From: Pseudevernia furfuracea
Lineage: Eukaryota > Ascomycota > Lecanoromycetes > Lecanorales > Parmeliaceae
NCBI GenBank assembly: GCA_022315425.1
Contig: JAIUPT010000050.1
Span: 1,612,001 to 1,676,000 of the forward strand
DNA: 64,000 nucleotides
Direction of reading: 5' to 3'
Part shown: one piece after another, positions 23,438 to 36,227 of the stretch
Layout: every line of letters starts with the position of its first letter
Numbering within the stretch: the stretch's first letter is position 1
The notes under the pieces: model-generated
Databases searched by the model: none
Seen by the model: only the letters and a program-made list of their open reading frames with translations
Told to the model about the DNA's origin: nothing
Made by a program: the position numbers and the translations under genes

Positions 23438-25830
23438 ACTTTAATTTGAGAATCGAGAACGATTCTTTTTAAAGAAAGATATTAATAGCGAAAGAACGTG
23501 TAAAAGAAATTTATACGTTACGAGAAGAACTTACGAAACGTTAATAAAAAGTATTCGAATCGTAAGCGAAGATATATAATAAAAAGTATTAAGCACAATT
23601 CTTTTAAGAAGAAGACTTAATAATATTATTAATTAAGAATCTCAAACAAAAACGATCAAATAAGAAGCTTTTAAATAAGATAATTAATTTATTTATTATT
23701 CGAAATATCGTAAATAAGTAAGCTTATCGATTAACGCTTTTATTAATTTATCGTATATATAATATTTTCTATATGTTATTATTAAAACTCTATCGTCGTA
23801 AAGATAATAATATAATATTAATATATATAATAGCGAGATTAATAAATTATAAAAAAGAATAAAAGATCGAAAAGATCTTAAATAAGCGAAAGCGCAAGAG
23901 TGAGATAAAATATCTTATTCGTTAAATTAAATATTCTTATAAATACGATTAATAAGTATTAAAAAAAGATATAAAATATTCATAAAAGTTACGAGACGCT
24001 TTTAAAAAGTTAAAAAAGCGAAGACGAAGAGTACGATAAACGTATAAAAGATAATATCTCGAAGAATAACAATTCTAAAATTGCTTAAAGATATCTTAAT
24101 AAATAAAGATATTTAAAGATTAAAGAGAATCGAAAAAACGTAATTTATAAATAGCGTAGAGTATATCTATTATATTTAATTTAAAGATCAGACGTATCAA
24201 AGATATCGACGTAAGATTAGATTACTTCGCCTCTTATATTATTTCGTCTTCGTTCACTTAATTTCTTTCGTTATTATTCTTATTCTCGTTCTTCTCCTTC
24301 TCGTCGTTCGTATTAACTCTCTAAATAATAATATTTATATTTAATTTCTTTAATTCTCTAATTCTAATTGCGACGAAATTAAAGAGAGAGACGATAAAAG
24401 ACGTAAAGAAGACGAAGACTTCGTCGAGAAAAGACGATTCGAAGACGTTAATCTCGTCGACGAAGACTTCGTTCTTATCGTTATTATCGTCATTAACTTC
24501 ATAATTACAATTGTTACGATTGCTATTACTATTATTACTACTATTACTACTACTACTGTTATTAATATCGTCGTTAATATTGTTCTTCGTCGATAAGAAA
24601 GAATCGTTAGACGTCTAAGACGTCTTTAAATTTATGAGAAATAGACTTATTTAGCGAATCGTTAGCGCAGCTATTATATGCTTAAAACGTCTCTTAAACG
24701 TGAAAAAAATATATTCTCAATCGAAGAATATCGTAATATTCTTTAGAGTCGTGATAATTCGTCGAAGCGACTTAACTTAATTTAACTAAATTATTAATAC
24801 GTTCGACTTTTTCTTTCTCTCAAGACGATTCTAAACTCGCTCATAACGAGATAACTTAATGTTAAAGACTTTCACATAGACAGTCAAAAACGACTCGCTG
24901 ACATATTATAAATGTTTATATATTCACTCGCGACGAATAATACGCTCGCGATAGACGCGACGTCGTAAAAGATTATTCGTTAAATATTGAATCTCTCACG
25001 CAGATAAAATCTTAAATTGAGATCAATAGATGCTTTAACTATATTTGAACTATAAACTATAAATGTTTATATATAAACTTATAATCGACTCGCAGATCGA
25101 CGCAGTAAGCACACTTTCGTAATATCTTTTTTATCTTCGCGCAAATAATATTATAATTATTCGACATATATTAATCTATTATTCGAAGACAACGACAATA
25201 AAAGTTTTTAATTAACGTCTTTATTCGCACGAAGAATCGATTAATAATATTATAAGAATAAAATTATAAACGTGTCAAAAACGTATGCGAAATTACGATT
25301 AATTTAATTTATTGTAGAGCGAAAGAGAACGTAGATCGAGAGATTAATCGTAGAAGCAATTTAAGTAATTATAATTAAATAAATAATACGATAATGTTTA
25401 ATATAAGTGTAAAGAGTATAATATCTACGTTTAATAGCTATAAATTAAAAAAAAGAAAATTGTGTTTTACTAAAAGTAAAAGTTTAAAAAAATAAACTTA
25501 TATATAACTTACGACTAGCGTATAACAATTATTCACGTCGCGTATTTATAATAACGACGACGCGATAGCGTAACTCACGACTCAAATAATAAGAGATATC
25601 AACAACGTCGATAAACTTCACGTCGTTTACGACTCTACGAATATTTTTATTTTCATATATAAGACGTAAAGATATTATAATCTACGCATTTCAAATTGAG
25701 ATTTATAATATTAACGCGAAGCTAATTTAAAAGAACTCTTTTTCTTATATTCTCTCTGAGATTTAAAGAGTTTTAATAAGTCTATTTAAAGTAATAAATT
25801 CGAGAACGAATTCTTAAAGAAAGAAGATTA

Positions 25831-26295
25831 TGTTAATAACGAATTTAAAAGAATAGCTATCGTATAAGCTCTGTTACGAGCGTACCCTGCGTCCCTTGAC
25901 ACCTCGTACCCTTGACACCTAAGCTAGCCCTATCGAGCCTAGTGTCTTGGCAGGTTCACTCAGCCATACATATATGGCTTCCCTCCCAGTACATAGTTGC
26001 TCCTTAGCTTGTTATCTTCGTTACATACTACACTACGGTTATCACCACAGTACGGTCCTTACAAGCTCGAAGATTGTCGAGCGTAATCGAATCGCTTAAT
26101 ATACGTATATCAAGCGAATTCTTGACGTGAGAAGCTTAAGAGAGTTATATCTCGAAGTTTCTTATTTTTCTTTTTTAAGAATTAGTCTTACTATTAAATA
26201 TACTATACGTAATATATATATCTTCGCTAATTTTATATTGCTATATAATTCTAGTCTGTCTTATATATATTTATATTATATAAGTCAGTCTAATA
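25831..26295 (+). repeat. G1 right LTR, interrupted
   Basis: 25831-25871 and 26064-26295 together make a 268 bp LTR plus TSD. It ends GTCTAATA, where the CA terminus has mutated to TA. Confidence 0.85.
25872..26063 (+). repeat. Solo LTR family B in the G1 right LTR
   Basis: 192 bp, TGTTACGAGCGTACC...GTCCTTACA, with perfect TSD AGCTC/AGCTC. GC content is clearly above that of the surrounding LTR. Confidence 0.88.
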
Positions 26296-26449
26296 TCTTT
26301 ATACTTGATATTTTATTTATTCTATAACATATCATATATTAATTCGATATCACGTTTAGACTCTAACATATAGTTATTTTATATCTAATTATCTTATTTA
26401 ATATATTTATATAACTTAACTTTATATTATGACGAGATAAATAATAAGA

Positions 26450-26672
26450 TGTCACGGTTCTAGCCCATGACGGCTAACTTACCTGCTTGCTTGCTGTGTT
26501 ATACTCTAGGCTGGTCGGCTAGCCCCAGCTCTACGAGTTATATCCGTTAACTCCGCAGTGAAGCATTACTTTGATACGCATAAAGCACTTCTTATAACTA
26601 CTCTACATAGTTAATATTCTATTTATACATGACATCACATCGCTAGTCCAGCTCTATGTCAAGTCCCTGACA
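26450..26672 (-). repeat. Solo LTR family D in the left LTR of E
   Basis: 223 bp, reverse complement of the copy at 19928. TSD TAAGA/TAAGA is perfect. Confidence 0.9.
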
Positions 26673-26764
26673 TAAGATAACTTAATTATAATTATAATAA
26701 TGAAAGATGTCTATTATTCTATATGCTCTGCGGGTAGAAATATACGAAGCCAAGTCGCGCTAAG

Positions 26765-27032
26765 TGTTAGACTGACTTATATAATATAGATATATATAAG
26801 ACAGGCTAGGGTTGTGTAGCAATGTGAACTTAGCGAAGATATATATATTGCGTATAGTATATCTAATAGTAAGACTAATTCTTAAGAAAGGAAAATGAAA
26901 AACTTCGAGACATGACCCTCTTAAGCTTCTCACGTCAAGGATTCGCTTGATATGCGTATATCAAGCGATTCGATTACGCTCGACAATTCTCGAGCTTATG
27001 CGATAGCTATTCTCTTGATTTCGCTGTTAACA
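26765..27032 (-). repeat. G2 3' LTR
   Basis: 268 bp, same ends as the 5' LTR. Differences from the 5' LTR are mainly C/T and G/A, indicating RIP-type divergence rather than elapsed time alone. Confidence 0.9.
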
Positions 27033-28955
27033 TGATCTTCTTTCTTTAAGAATTCGTTCTCGAATTCATTGCTCTAAATAGACTTATTAAAACTCTTCAA
27101 ATCTCAGAGAGGACATAAGAAAAAGAGTTCTTTTAGATTAGCTTCGCGCTGACATTATAAATCTCAATTTGAAATGCGTAGATTGTGATATCTCTGCGCC
27201 TTGCGTATAAGAATAAAAATGTTCGTATAATCGTAAACGACGTAAAGTTTGTCGACGTTGTTAATGTTTCTTGTTATTTGAGTCGTGAGTCGCGTGATCG
27301 CGTCGTCGTCGTTATAAATACGCGACGTGAATAATTGCTATGCGCTAGCCGTGAGTTGTATATAAGTTTGTTTTTTTAAACTTTTTATTTTTCACAAAAC
27401 ACACTTTTCTCTATTCTAATTCACAGCTATTAAACGTAGATATCACACTTCTTATATATATATTAAATATTATCGTATTATCTATTTAATTATGATAGCT
27501 TTAATTGTTCTCTCGATTCTTATATTATTAGTCGTAAGTCTAAGCTTCTCGATTTTCGTATACGTTATTAACACGCTTTTAGTTCGTTCTCGCGACGCTT
27601 GTTGTACGATTCACTCGTATAGTGAAGCGTCTTTTAAAGAATTCGTATTGTCGTTATGCGCGTTGTGCTTGAGAGCACGACGTAGAGTCGTGCAATAACA
27701 AGTTCGATAACGAAGATAACAATTTAACACGATATGATAATTGTACGAAGAGAAAAGTCAACTGCGTGACTATATGTATTTCTATTCGAAACGCATTGAT
27801 AGCGTAAACAAAATATGAGTTAATCGAAGTATTAATAGATTTTAGCAATTGTCGCGATTCGAACGTTCGCGAATAACGTGTTTCGTCTTCGAGTTAGATA
27901 CGCTCGATCGATACGACGTCGCTAAGACTCGTATTATTATAACTACGTTAGTCGTGCGACGTTAATGCGTCAAGTTAAACGATTTGATAAGTTGTTCTTA
28001 GCGTATTAACGAATGTAGAATCGTTTAGATAAGTATAAGAAATTCGATATGTTAACGACGATTCTAGATTAGATTAGAACTCTACGCAATTTGTCGAAGA
28101 CCCTTCGAGATATATATAATGTTATGCGCTTTTCGATATGTGCTTCGAGTTCGTTAACATCACGCTCTGATCATGTTAACGTTACTTTTAGACGAGTCTT
28201 TCGTCGCTTAATTTGATCTCTCTCTCTTCTTTATTAGACTTCTCTTCGTCGTCTTTTAACGATAATAATAACGAAGACGATAGTAATCACAACGATAACG
28301 AAGATAATAACGATTATAATAATGAGGACAATAACGATAATGACTGAGAGGACGAGACTTTCGTCGGCGAGGTCGACGTCTTCGAATCGTCTTCTCTCGA
28401 CGAGATTCTCGCTTTCTCGACGTCTCTCGTCGTTTCTTTTATCGAGTTCGTCGTAGCTAGAACTAGAGAGTTGAAGAAACTAAATATAAATATTATTATT
28501 TAGAGAGTTGATGCGAACGACGAGAAGAACGAGAATAAGAATAATAACGAAAGAGATTAAGAGAATAAGAACGAGATAATGTAAGAGACGAAGTAATCTG
28601 ATCTTGCGTCGACATCTTTGATGCGTCTAATCTTCGAATCAGATATAATAGATATACTCTGCGCTGCTTATAAGTTGTGTTTTTTCGATTCTCTTTGATC
28701 TTTAAACATCTTTTTTTGTTACGATATCTTCGAGCAATTTTAGAATCGTTATTCTTCGAGATATTATCTTTTATGTATCTATCGTGCTCTTCGTCTTCGC
28801 TTCTTCGACTTCTCGAAAGCGTCTCGTAGCTTCTACGAATATTTTATATCTTTCTCTAATACTCACTAATTATACTTATAAGAGTATTTAGTTCAACGAA
28901 TAAGATATTTTATTTCACTTTTGCGCTTTCGCTTGTTTAAGATCTTTTCGATCTC
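27033..28955 (-). other. G2 3' non-pol segment
   Basis: About 1.9 kb between the end of pol and the 3' LTR. It includes a repetitive acidic/basic stretch around 28190-28560 (GAC/GAA/GAG-rich, conceptual KRNDERRRESENLVERRR) and a GAT/AAC-rich microsatellite (28260-28350). The same segment exists in G1 (24010-25830). No known domain seen. Confidence 0.5.
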
Positions 28956-31900
28956 TTATTCTTCTTTATCATCTATTAATTTCGCTATTATATATATTAA
29001 TATCGTGTTATTATCTCTACGACGATAGAGTTCTAGCAGTAATATATAAAAAACGTTATATATGCGATAGATTAACGAAAGCGCTAATCGATAAGCTTGC
29101 TTATCTACGACATTTCGAATAATAAATAAGTTAATTATCTTATTCGAAAGCTTCTTGTTTGATCGTTTTTGTTTGAGATTCTTGATTGACAACATCATCA
29201 AGTCTTCTTTCTAAAAGAATTGTGCTTGATACTTTTTGTTATACGTTTTCGCTTGCGATTCGAATACTTTTTATTAACGTTTCGTAAGCTCTTCTCGTAA
29301 CGTATAAATTTCTTTCACACGTTCTTTCGCTACTAACATCTTCTCTTAAAAAGAATCGTTCTCGATTCTCAATTTAAAGTCGAGATTGTAGTCGTATATT
29401 ACATAAAATAAACTATAATTCAACGTCTTATATTAACTTTATTGATAGATATACTCGACTATAAATAAGAGATTCGCTTAGTCGTTTTGTTGCTCGTTGC
29501 AAAAAACTCGAAGATAGTGTTTTAAGATTTAATTTTGTCGTTCGATTTAATCATTAATTTGAGAATAAAAGATAGTGCTTAGTCTACGTTTTATCTTTAT
29601 TTGATAACAGACTTACGATCAAAACGCACTCGTAAACACAGAATCACGATTAGTGACTATATCTTTTAATAAGTTAAATCGAAGAAAGATTTCTTTCATG
29701 AGCAGCTGTTCGAGATCGAAGACATTGATTTTCTTTGTGATTGATAGATATCTTATTATTTTGATATATCTATCGACGATTATAAGAATCGTATCGTAAA
29801 CGCAGTCTCTGCGTCGACTTGAAGAAAGATCTGTAATAAAATTCATCGTGATTTTCTTTCAAGAACGACTTGATTAAAAAAGCGCACTCAGCTCGTCATA
29901 TAAACGATATCGCTTCACCTTCACTCTCTGACAGACATCACATATATTTATATATAATTTCACGTCTATCTTAATACTATCTCAATAGTATTTTCTAGTC
30001 ATTAGTTTCAGTGTCTTATCGATATCGAAATGTCTCGTTAAGAAATCATCATAATGACGTCTCAATAGCTCTTCGCGAACGAAAGTCTCTTCGAGAACGT
30101 ATAACATGTTCTTATATCTTAATAGTTTCTAACTATTTTATATTCAAGCTTCGACGTCACTCTTTCGCTTGTTCTGCGCTTCGTCTTTTCTTCGCTATTA
30201 AATATAAGAGTCTTTCAACTGAAGTGCTTTAATAAGCTCGAAGATGAACTTGTTACTGAGATCATATATCGTTTCGCTTATTGTCGCAATGTGAACTACT
30301 AAGCGTGAGACGAGCTGTTTATAATCAATAGTCTCAGCAATAGAATTAAGCTACGCGATAACTACGTTACGTGTACTCTAAATAAACATCTCGCTTGAAC
30401 TCTCTACTCTCGCAGTTGAAGATTCTCTAAGTCTCGAAGAATATATAACATTAAGATAAGTCTCTTAAATTGCAGCTATTATCAAATTTATAAGTGTTAT
30501 CTTCTGAGCAGTCACTTCTTCTCTATTGTTAGTCACTAGATTATATTATATATTCACGTCTAGACTATATATCGCAAAGGGGGGTTCAACGTTTGAGCTG
30601 CGCTTCGTATACTCATAACTCTTATCTTATTTATACGCTATTCGAATAACAGCAAATATGAAACTTATCAGATCTTCTATCGCTGTCAATTTCTGTTACA
30701 ACGTTGACAACAGTCGATTTAGCGACTCGTTTTCACTCTTATAATCAGATCGTCTTGACGACGTATCGACTGAATTTGTCTTCTCTGACCTGTGTGTAAT
30801 GAAAAAATCAAACATTAATAACTTCATTATCTATCTGACTTGTCGCCTATTCAAACTCGTTATTCTCATAAAGTACTTCAGATTGTTATAATTCGTAAGT
30901 ACTTTCATAGAATGAAAACTCTCTTTCAAATAATAACGTCACTATTTGAAGATCGTTACGATAACGAGTAGCTTTTAATCATGAATCTCATAATTTCGCT
31001 CTACAGAAATCATTTTTCGAGAATAAAATGCAACTAAGTGTTATTGCTTATTATTATTTTATAACTGAGTCAAAATGCCTATTAAGTCGAAATCTAAAGT
31101 ATTCGTTTTCACTCTGATGAGAAGTTCTGAATTAAAGTGATATAGAAGAGACGCTTTCGTAAAGACTTCGCGAAGTCGCCGAAATGTCTTCTTCGCCTCA
31201 ACAGGTCAATCAAAAGATTCTATCTTGATTCCCTTGATACTTCTCTTAAGCAAGTTTGTGAGTGATTCGACAATTTGAGAGTAATAATAAATGAATCTTC
31301 GATAGAAATTCACAAAGCTCAAAAAGATCTGCATCTTATAAAAGAACTTAGATCTCGATTACTTCTGAATTGCTTTCACTCTGCGTTTGTTCATTGTGAC
31401 GTTATCGATAAATATTATAAAGTCTAAAAATTCGACTTCTATGATGAAGAACTCACATTTCTTCAAACTTACGTATAGACTGAAACGTCTTAATCTCTCA
31501 AGCACTTGCTTGATATAATCTAAATGTTCTTCTTGCGAACTCGAATAAATTAGAATATCGTCAAGATAAACAACGCAAAAATTGTTAATTAGGTTCGTTA
31601 ACGACTTGTTAATGTAAGTCTGAAAGGTCGTAGAGGCGTTGATTAGGTCAAATGATATTATCAAGTACTCAAAGTGGTCATAACGCGTACGAAACGCAGT
31701 CTTTCACTTATCGCCCTTACGAATTCGAATACGATGATACGTATTCTTGAGATTCAATTTTGTGAATCTCTTGACTTCATTTAGACGATTTAGAGTCTCA
31801 CTAATCAAAGATAAAGAGTGACGATTTTTTATCGTGACTTTGTTCAACTCTCGATAGTCGACATATAGTCGCAAGTCGTCGTTCTTTTTTAATACGAAAA

Positions 31901-33964
31901 GAATAAGAAACTCTGCTGAGCTCGTTGAATACTGAATTCAGTCTTTCGCTAAGACATCGTCTAAATATGTTCTTAGTGTCGCTAACTCGATGTTAGATAG
32001 ATTATATAGTAAATCAAATAATGATTTCGTTATAGTCTTAATAACATAATCACGTTCTTCGTGCGACGGGAGTCGATCGACTTCTTCGATTAAAAATACG
32101 TCTTCGTATTCGCGCAACTTCTCTGACAATTTTGAAATAGCGTCTGCGATCTGCGATTGTAATGTGTTCGCTAAGACTTCGTCAATGTGATGTTTTCTTG
32201 CTGACGCATCAAAAATATCTATGATCACTAAAGTATATATTAACTTTTCTCTCTTTAATGCGTTAGCAAAATCTTAAAATGAGAGTATCTTATACGTATA
32301 CGCATCGACATTAAAGCGTTAGATTCTCTTAGCAATATTAATTACGATATCTTTATCTGTTAATGCTAATAGTTTTAATATAAAGAATAAATTATCTTCT
32401 TTTACGATAATATAAAAGATATACGAACATCGCTTTATATAACTTTAACTATCTTATAATTTATAATATACAAGATAGACGATATAGCAAAAGATCGTAT
32501 TATTATTTATTTATTTGACACTTGACAAAGACGCTTCGACTGATTCGAGATTATGTTCGAGAGCAAAGCGCTGATCAATCACATTAACTTCGATTCCGTT
32601 GTTAAATTGTGTCGAAGTCGACATTAGAGTTGCTTCTCGATCTTCTATAATCACTTTCTCTAAGAAAATTATACTGAGTATCGAAATAACTTCTTATTTT
32701 GCTCTCGCCGTTAAGAAGTCTTCGACGAGAGTCTTTCTTTTCTCGACGAAGATAACTCGATAATATAAGTATTAATATTTTCAACGTCATCGATAGACAC
32801 ACGATTAACGTCGTCTGTCTTGAGTTGTCGATATTCGTTTGCGTAATGTCCCTTCTTATGACAGTTATAGTATTCGACTATCTTTAGATATTTCTTGCTT
32901 TTCGACGTTTTGTCTCGAGGTTCACCTTCGTTTGAGCGACGCGAAGTATTCGCTTTCTTATTCTTACGAGATTGCGTCGCTCGTTTATTGTTATTAAGTT
33001 TGTTCTCTTTCTCATTTTCTTTGTTTCGTCTTTGATTCGTATTCGAGTCGACATCGTTTGTGCCTCGTCTATTATGTGATGAGCGTGCGTTAACTCTCTT
33101 ATTCGTATTCTTCAGACGAGTAGTCTGAGCGATAAGATCTTCTCGCGTCGAGACTATTTATCTCGTGCGAGTAATATCGTCTTAAAGTTTCGAAAGAAGT
33201 CTCGCCATTAACGTCGTAACTCGTTGAATTTCGTTCGACGACGACAACTGTGCCTCGAGGCTGAAAAGATAGATTTCAAATTAAGTTACTAATTAAGATA
33301 ATCTTTGCCGCGCATTCGTATAGATTATGTTTATCTTCAGCTATCGATTGATTAAATTTTATGTTTTGTTAAGCAGAAAAGAGACGAAGTGGTTTCAGCT
33401 TTCTATCTTGATCGAATTCTTTTCTCGTTCGTTATGTCACTGTTTCTTGAGATCTCTCGCTAGAAATTATATATATCAAACAATTTTATCGTAATCGTTC
33501 AAGAAATACGCTGAGGCATTCATAAATGCAACTTCGACGTCTCGTATTCAGTCACGATGCTCTCGTCTCGATTTGTTATGATAATCGTTAAGATTCTTTG
33601 ATTTAACACTTCGTCGTTTTGTGACATGTGTTAATTCAATATTTGAATAACGTTTTGACCCTGCTCGAGCATTAGAAGAGTCACGACGAGCATTCGACGT
33701 GTTCGATTCGATATCGTCTTGATCTCGTTCATCTGACGATTTCTCTCGTTGAAGGGCATTGATCTCTTCGTTAATGTTATTTAGTTATCGTCTTTTTAGT
33801 AACTGATCTCGACGTTGAGTTGTCTAAGTCAATCGCTCGTTTAAAGTTAAGTCGATAACATCGTCTTTCGAAGTAGATATCGATTATCTTTGATTCTCGA
33901 ATTTCACGTTAGAGATATAATCTGATTCGTTTAGATTCACTATCTGTGACTATTCTTCAGACAT
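28956..33964 (-). pseudogene. G2 gag-pol remnant
   Basis: A start codon at 33964 opens MSEE, followed by a stop. The zinc knuckle near 32835-32880 reads YYNCHKKGHYANEY, so two of three Cys are Tyr (TGY to TAY). The RT entry segment is at 31938-32228, and the RT palm at 31359-31664 still has the intact catalytic FCVVYLDDILIYSS. Integrase (29619-29846) shows MNFITDLSSSRRRDCVYD and LIIVDRYIKIIRYL, and the pol end at 28956-29201 has VVDKQAYRLALSLIYRIYNV, as in chromodomain-containing Gypsy elements. Many stops make it inactive. Confidence 0.88.
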
Positions 33965-34078
33965 AATGTGCGAGTTGAATGAATCTGCTTCGTTTCTGAT
34001 ACGTTGCGATTGCGAGCGAGTGATTGTTATTATACTAAGTTCGAATCGTTACCCCTCGATGAGAAGAAGAATTAGAAT

Positions 34079-34346
34079 TGTTAGACTGACTTATATAATA
34101 TAGATATATATAAGACAGGCTAGGGTTGTGTAGCAATGTGAACTTAGCGAAGATATATATATTGCGTATAGTATATCTAATAGTAAGACTAATTCTTAAG
34201 AAAGGAAAATGAGAAACTTCGAGACATGGCCCTCTTAAGCTTCTCACGCCAAGGATCCGCTTGACATGCGTATACCAAGCGATCCGATTACGCTCGGCAA
34301 TCCTCGAGCTCATGCGACAGCTGTCCTCTTGGTCCCGCTGCTAACA
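34079..34346 (-). repeat. G2 5' LTR
   Basis: 268 bp. On the minus strand it begins TGTTAGCAGCGGGACCAAG and ends GTCTAACA. It is the most GC-rich (least mutated) G-family LTR in the window. Confidence 0.92.
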
Positions 34347-35877
34347 CTAAGTCTAATTAAGTGAATCCAGCACAAAGCATGTCTTGACGTATCGTGATAA
34401 ATACTTATAAAAAGAAAAAAAGATCATGTTCTCATGACAAAATGTATATATATTAAATATTAAGAAGAAATCGAAGCTGTAGAGCTAACTTCTGATGTGA
34501 ATTTCACATTTCTTTGATCGCAAATTAATAATAATGCGTGTAATTCTTATAATTATATCGATGATTCTCGTCTGCTAAGACTCAATAAATTATAGTCTCA
34601 TTGTTTATTTGATCGTTATACGTGTTATTATAGCGACGAGATGTATACTCTAAAGAATAATATATAGACGTCGCATAATAGCTATTAATAGACTTATTAT
34701 ATTTTTGTTATTCTTTTTTATTAGTTTAATATATCTACGATGAACGAGACTACTCAGATTCTATTGAAGATGAATTTGAGCTCGAGAACGAACGATATGA
34801 AGATCTCGATAATTACTAATATGAAGTTCTCGAAGACTACTGAGAATATCTAAAAAGTGAATCTAGAGAACGCGATTTGTCGAATATAAAATATACTTAA
34901 AATCAGATCTCTTGACGCAATTAAACTTGCTTAATGAATAATGTTAGCTCTAAATTAAATAAATTCAAATCTCGTTATAAATCTACTTCGAAATAATGAA
35001 AAGTAGTTATAAGATTATTCTGTTACGCTCATTTGAGATTATTCGTAATTCTTATAACGTTCTAAATATAGATCGTTGTATTCTTTTTATTTAATATATT
35101 CTTTCGCGTATATTAAGCTGCTTTTAATCAAGATATCAACTTCGTATAATTGAGCTCGAATCGCTCTATCAATGCTTGATATTATAACTCGATTAATGTG
35201 TTAATGTTATATGCAAATTTGATATGCTTCTGAATCTCGTAGTGATATTAATTAAATGCTTTATCTTTGAGTAACGTGGTTAGATTTGTTTAAATCAATT
35301 TGACACTCTTATTGACGGTAATATTAGTTATTCGATTCGTAAATGCATAGACGTTCTCGTTATCGTTAAAGTATTTAATTCTCTTAGATCTCTATCTCTT
35401 ATCTTCTTGAGTGACTAATTAAGCTATGAAAATTAAAGTTGTTAAAGATTACGAAGACTGTTACGAAGTAGAATTAGAAGATCTAAATTTAACTTTTAAT
35501 ACTTTTAATCGTGTTATAATATCAACTTTTATAGCTCTTATCTCTTTTATTAACTATTAAAGTATTATACTATCAAATATAAAAGAGAAGATAATTTGAT
35601 TAGCGAAATTTTAATCTGCGAAGAATTCTTGCTGCTATAATTGCTTCTGATCTCTAATGTCTAATAAAATTATAATAGTGTTATCGATAAACCTATCAAA
35701 AGAATCGATTTAAGACGAGATGATGTGTTAAAAGATATTCGATAATAACGAGTGTATAAGAGAGTCGACTTGAAGCGTTATACTATTAGAATTTAATATA
35801 GACTTTGCTTAAACGTTTAAAATAACGTCTGAATATTCTATGACTCTTTAAGTGCAGAATTAGATGTTGTTATTATT

Positions 35878-36031
35878 TGTTACGAGACAAATAATAAGAT
35901 AACTTAATTATGATTGTGATGATTAAAGATATCTATTATTCTATGTGCTCTGCGAATAGAAATATGCGAAGTCAAGTCACGCTAAGTCTAATTGAGTGAA
36001 TGTTCTGAGCATGTCTTGACGTGTCGTAACA
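35878..36031. repeat. Element E right LTR
   Basis: 154 bp, followed by TSD TATAT. Contains TCAAGTCACGCTAAGTCTAA; G2 inserted at the corresponding CTAAG in the left LTR. Confidence 0.8.
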
Positions 36032-36227
36032 TATATTAATTCTAATAGTATTTACGTTCGTATTTATAAAATTAACGATATAAAGTATACGATTTTATAT
36101 CTATAACTTCGTTAATTATTTTTATATTTTTAGACGAATTTTTTCTTACGATAAATTAAAAAATACGTTAACACTTCGATAACGATTATTAGCGTTATTT
36201 TTAATTGTCTTCGATATCGACTTCGCT

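Larger units (their letters stand above)
16740..24000 (+). pseudogene. G1 gag-pol remnant
   Basis: Conceptual reading through stops shows a zinc knuckle near 19447-19494 in which all Cys positions are Tyr, and an RT entry segment at 20417-20608 (LREYEDVFLIEEVDQL, LYNLFNIELATLR). The RT palm follows to 21180 with the catalytic box region near 20980, where the YLDD of G2 reads YLND. Integrase DRY/DRN-like residues lie near 22775 and 22900. Interrupted by the C element, solo D and solo G insertions. Not functional. Confidence 0.8.
16391..26295 (+). mobile_element. Ty3/Gypsy LTR retrotransposon G1 (full length, RIP-dead, with nested insertions)
   Basis: LTRs at 16391-16658 (268 bp) and 25831-26295 (465 bp, or 268 bp after removing the 192 bp family-B insert and its TSD). 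Flanks CCTTT/TCTTT form a 5 bp TSD with one C-to-T change. Removing the nested insertions (C element with its 34 bp duplication, solo D, solo G, solo B) leaves about 7.63 kb, close to the 7.58 kb of the sister copy G2. Order on the plus strand is gag with a zinc-knuckle remnant (about 19440), RT (20420-21180), integrase (about 22700-22930) and chromodomain-like end (about 23590-23900). The RT-integrase order is that of Ty3/Gypsy. Confidence 0.9.
26765..34346 (-). mobile_element. Ty3/Gypsy LTR retrotransposon G2 (full length, minus strand)
   Basis: 7582 bp bounded by 268 bp LTRs at 26765-27032 (3' LTR) and 34079-34346 (5' LTR), with a perfect TSD CTAAG/CTAAG. It lies inside the left LTR of element E. 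Longer open stretches survive here than in G1, and several protein motifs remain readable. The order on the minus strand is gag, zinc knuckle, RT, integrase, chromodomain-like end, then about 1.9 kb of non-pol sequence before the 3' LTR. Confidence 0.93.
26428..36031. mobile_element. Short LTR element E, split by G2 and a solo D LTR
   Basis: The left LTR is in pieces (26428-26449, 26678-26764 and 34352-34399, about 157 bp net). The right LTR is 35878-36031 (154 bp, TGTTACGAGACAAAT...GTCGTAACA). Flanks are TATAT on both outer sides (26423-26427 and 36032-36036), a perfect 5 bp TSD. The 1.48 kb interior (34400-35877) is AT-rich with no recognisable gag or pol, so it is either a non-autonomous element or decayed beyond recognition. 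Confidence 0.78.
15590..36227. other. AT-rich RIP-degraded retrotransposon island
   Basis: Base composition changes abruptly near 15590 to strongly AT-rich and recovers near 36420. Except for small GC islands formed by younger solo LTRs, almost every frame is closed by TAA/TAG. Retroelement proteins can be read only with stops and with substitutions explained by C-to-T and G-to-A changes. The segment 15690-16390 is AT-rich and not assigned to a specific element. There are no host genes. Confidence 0.85.
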
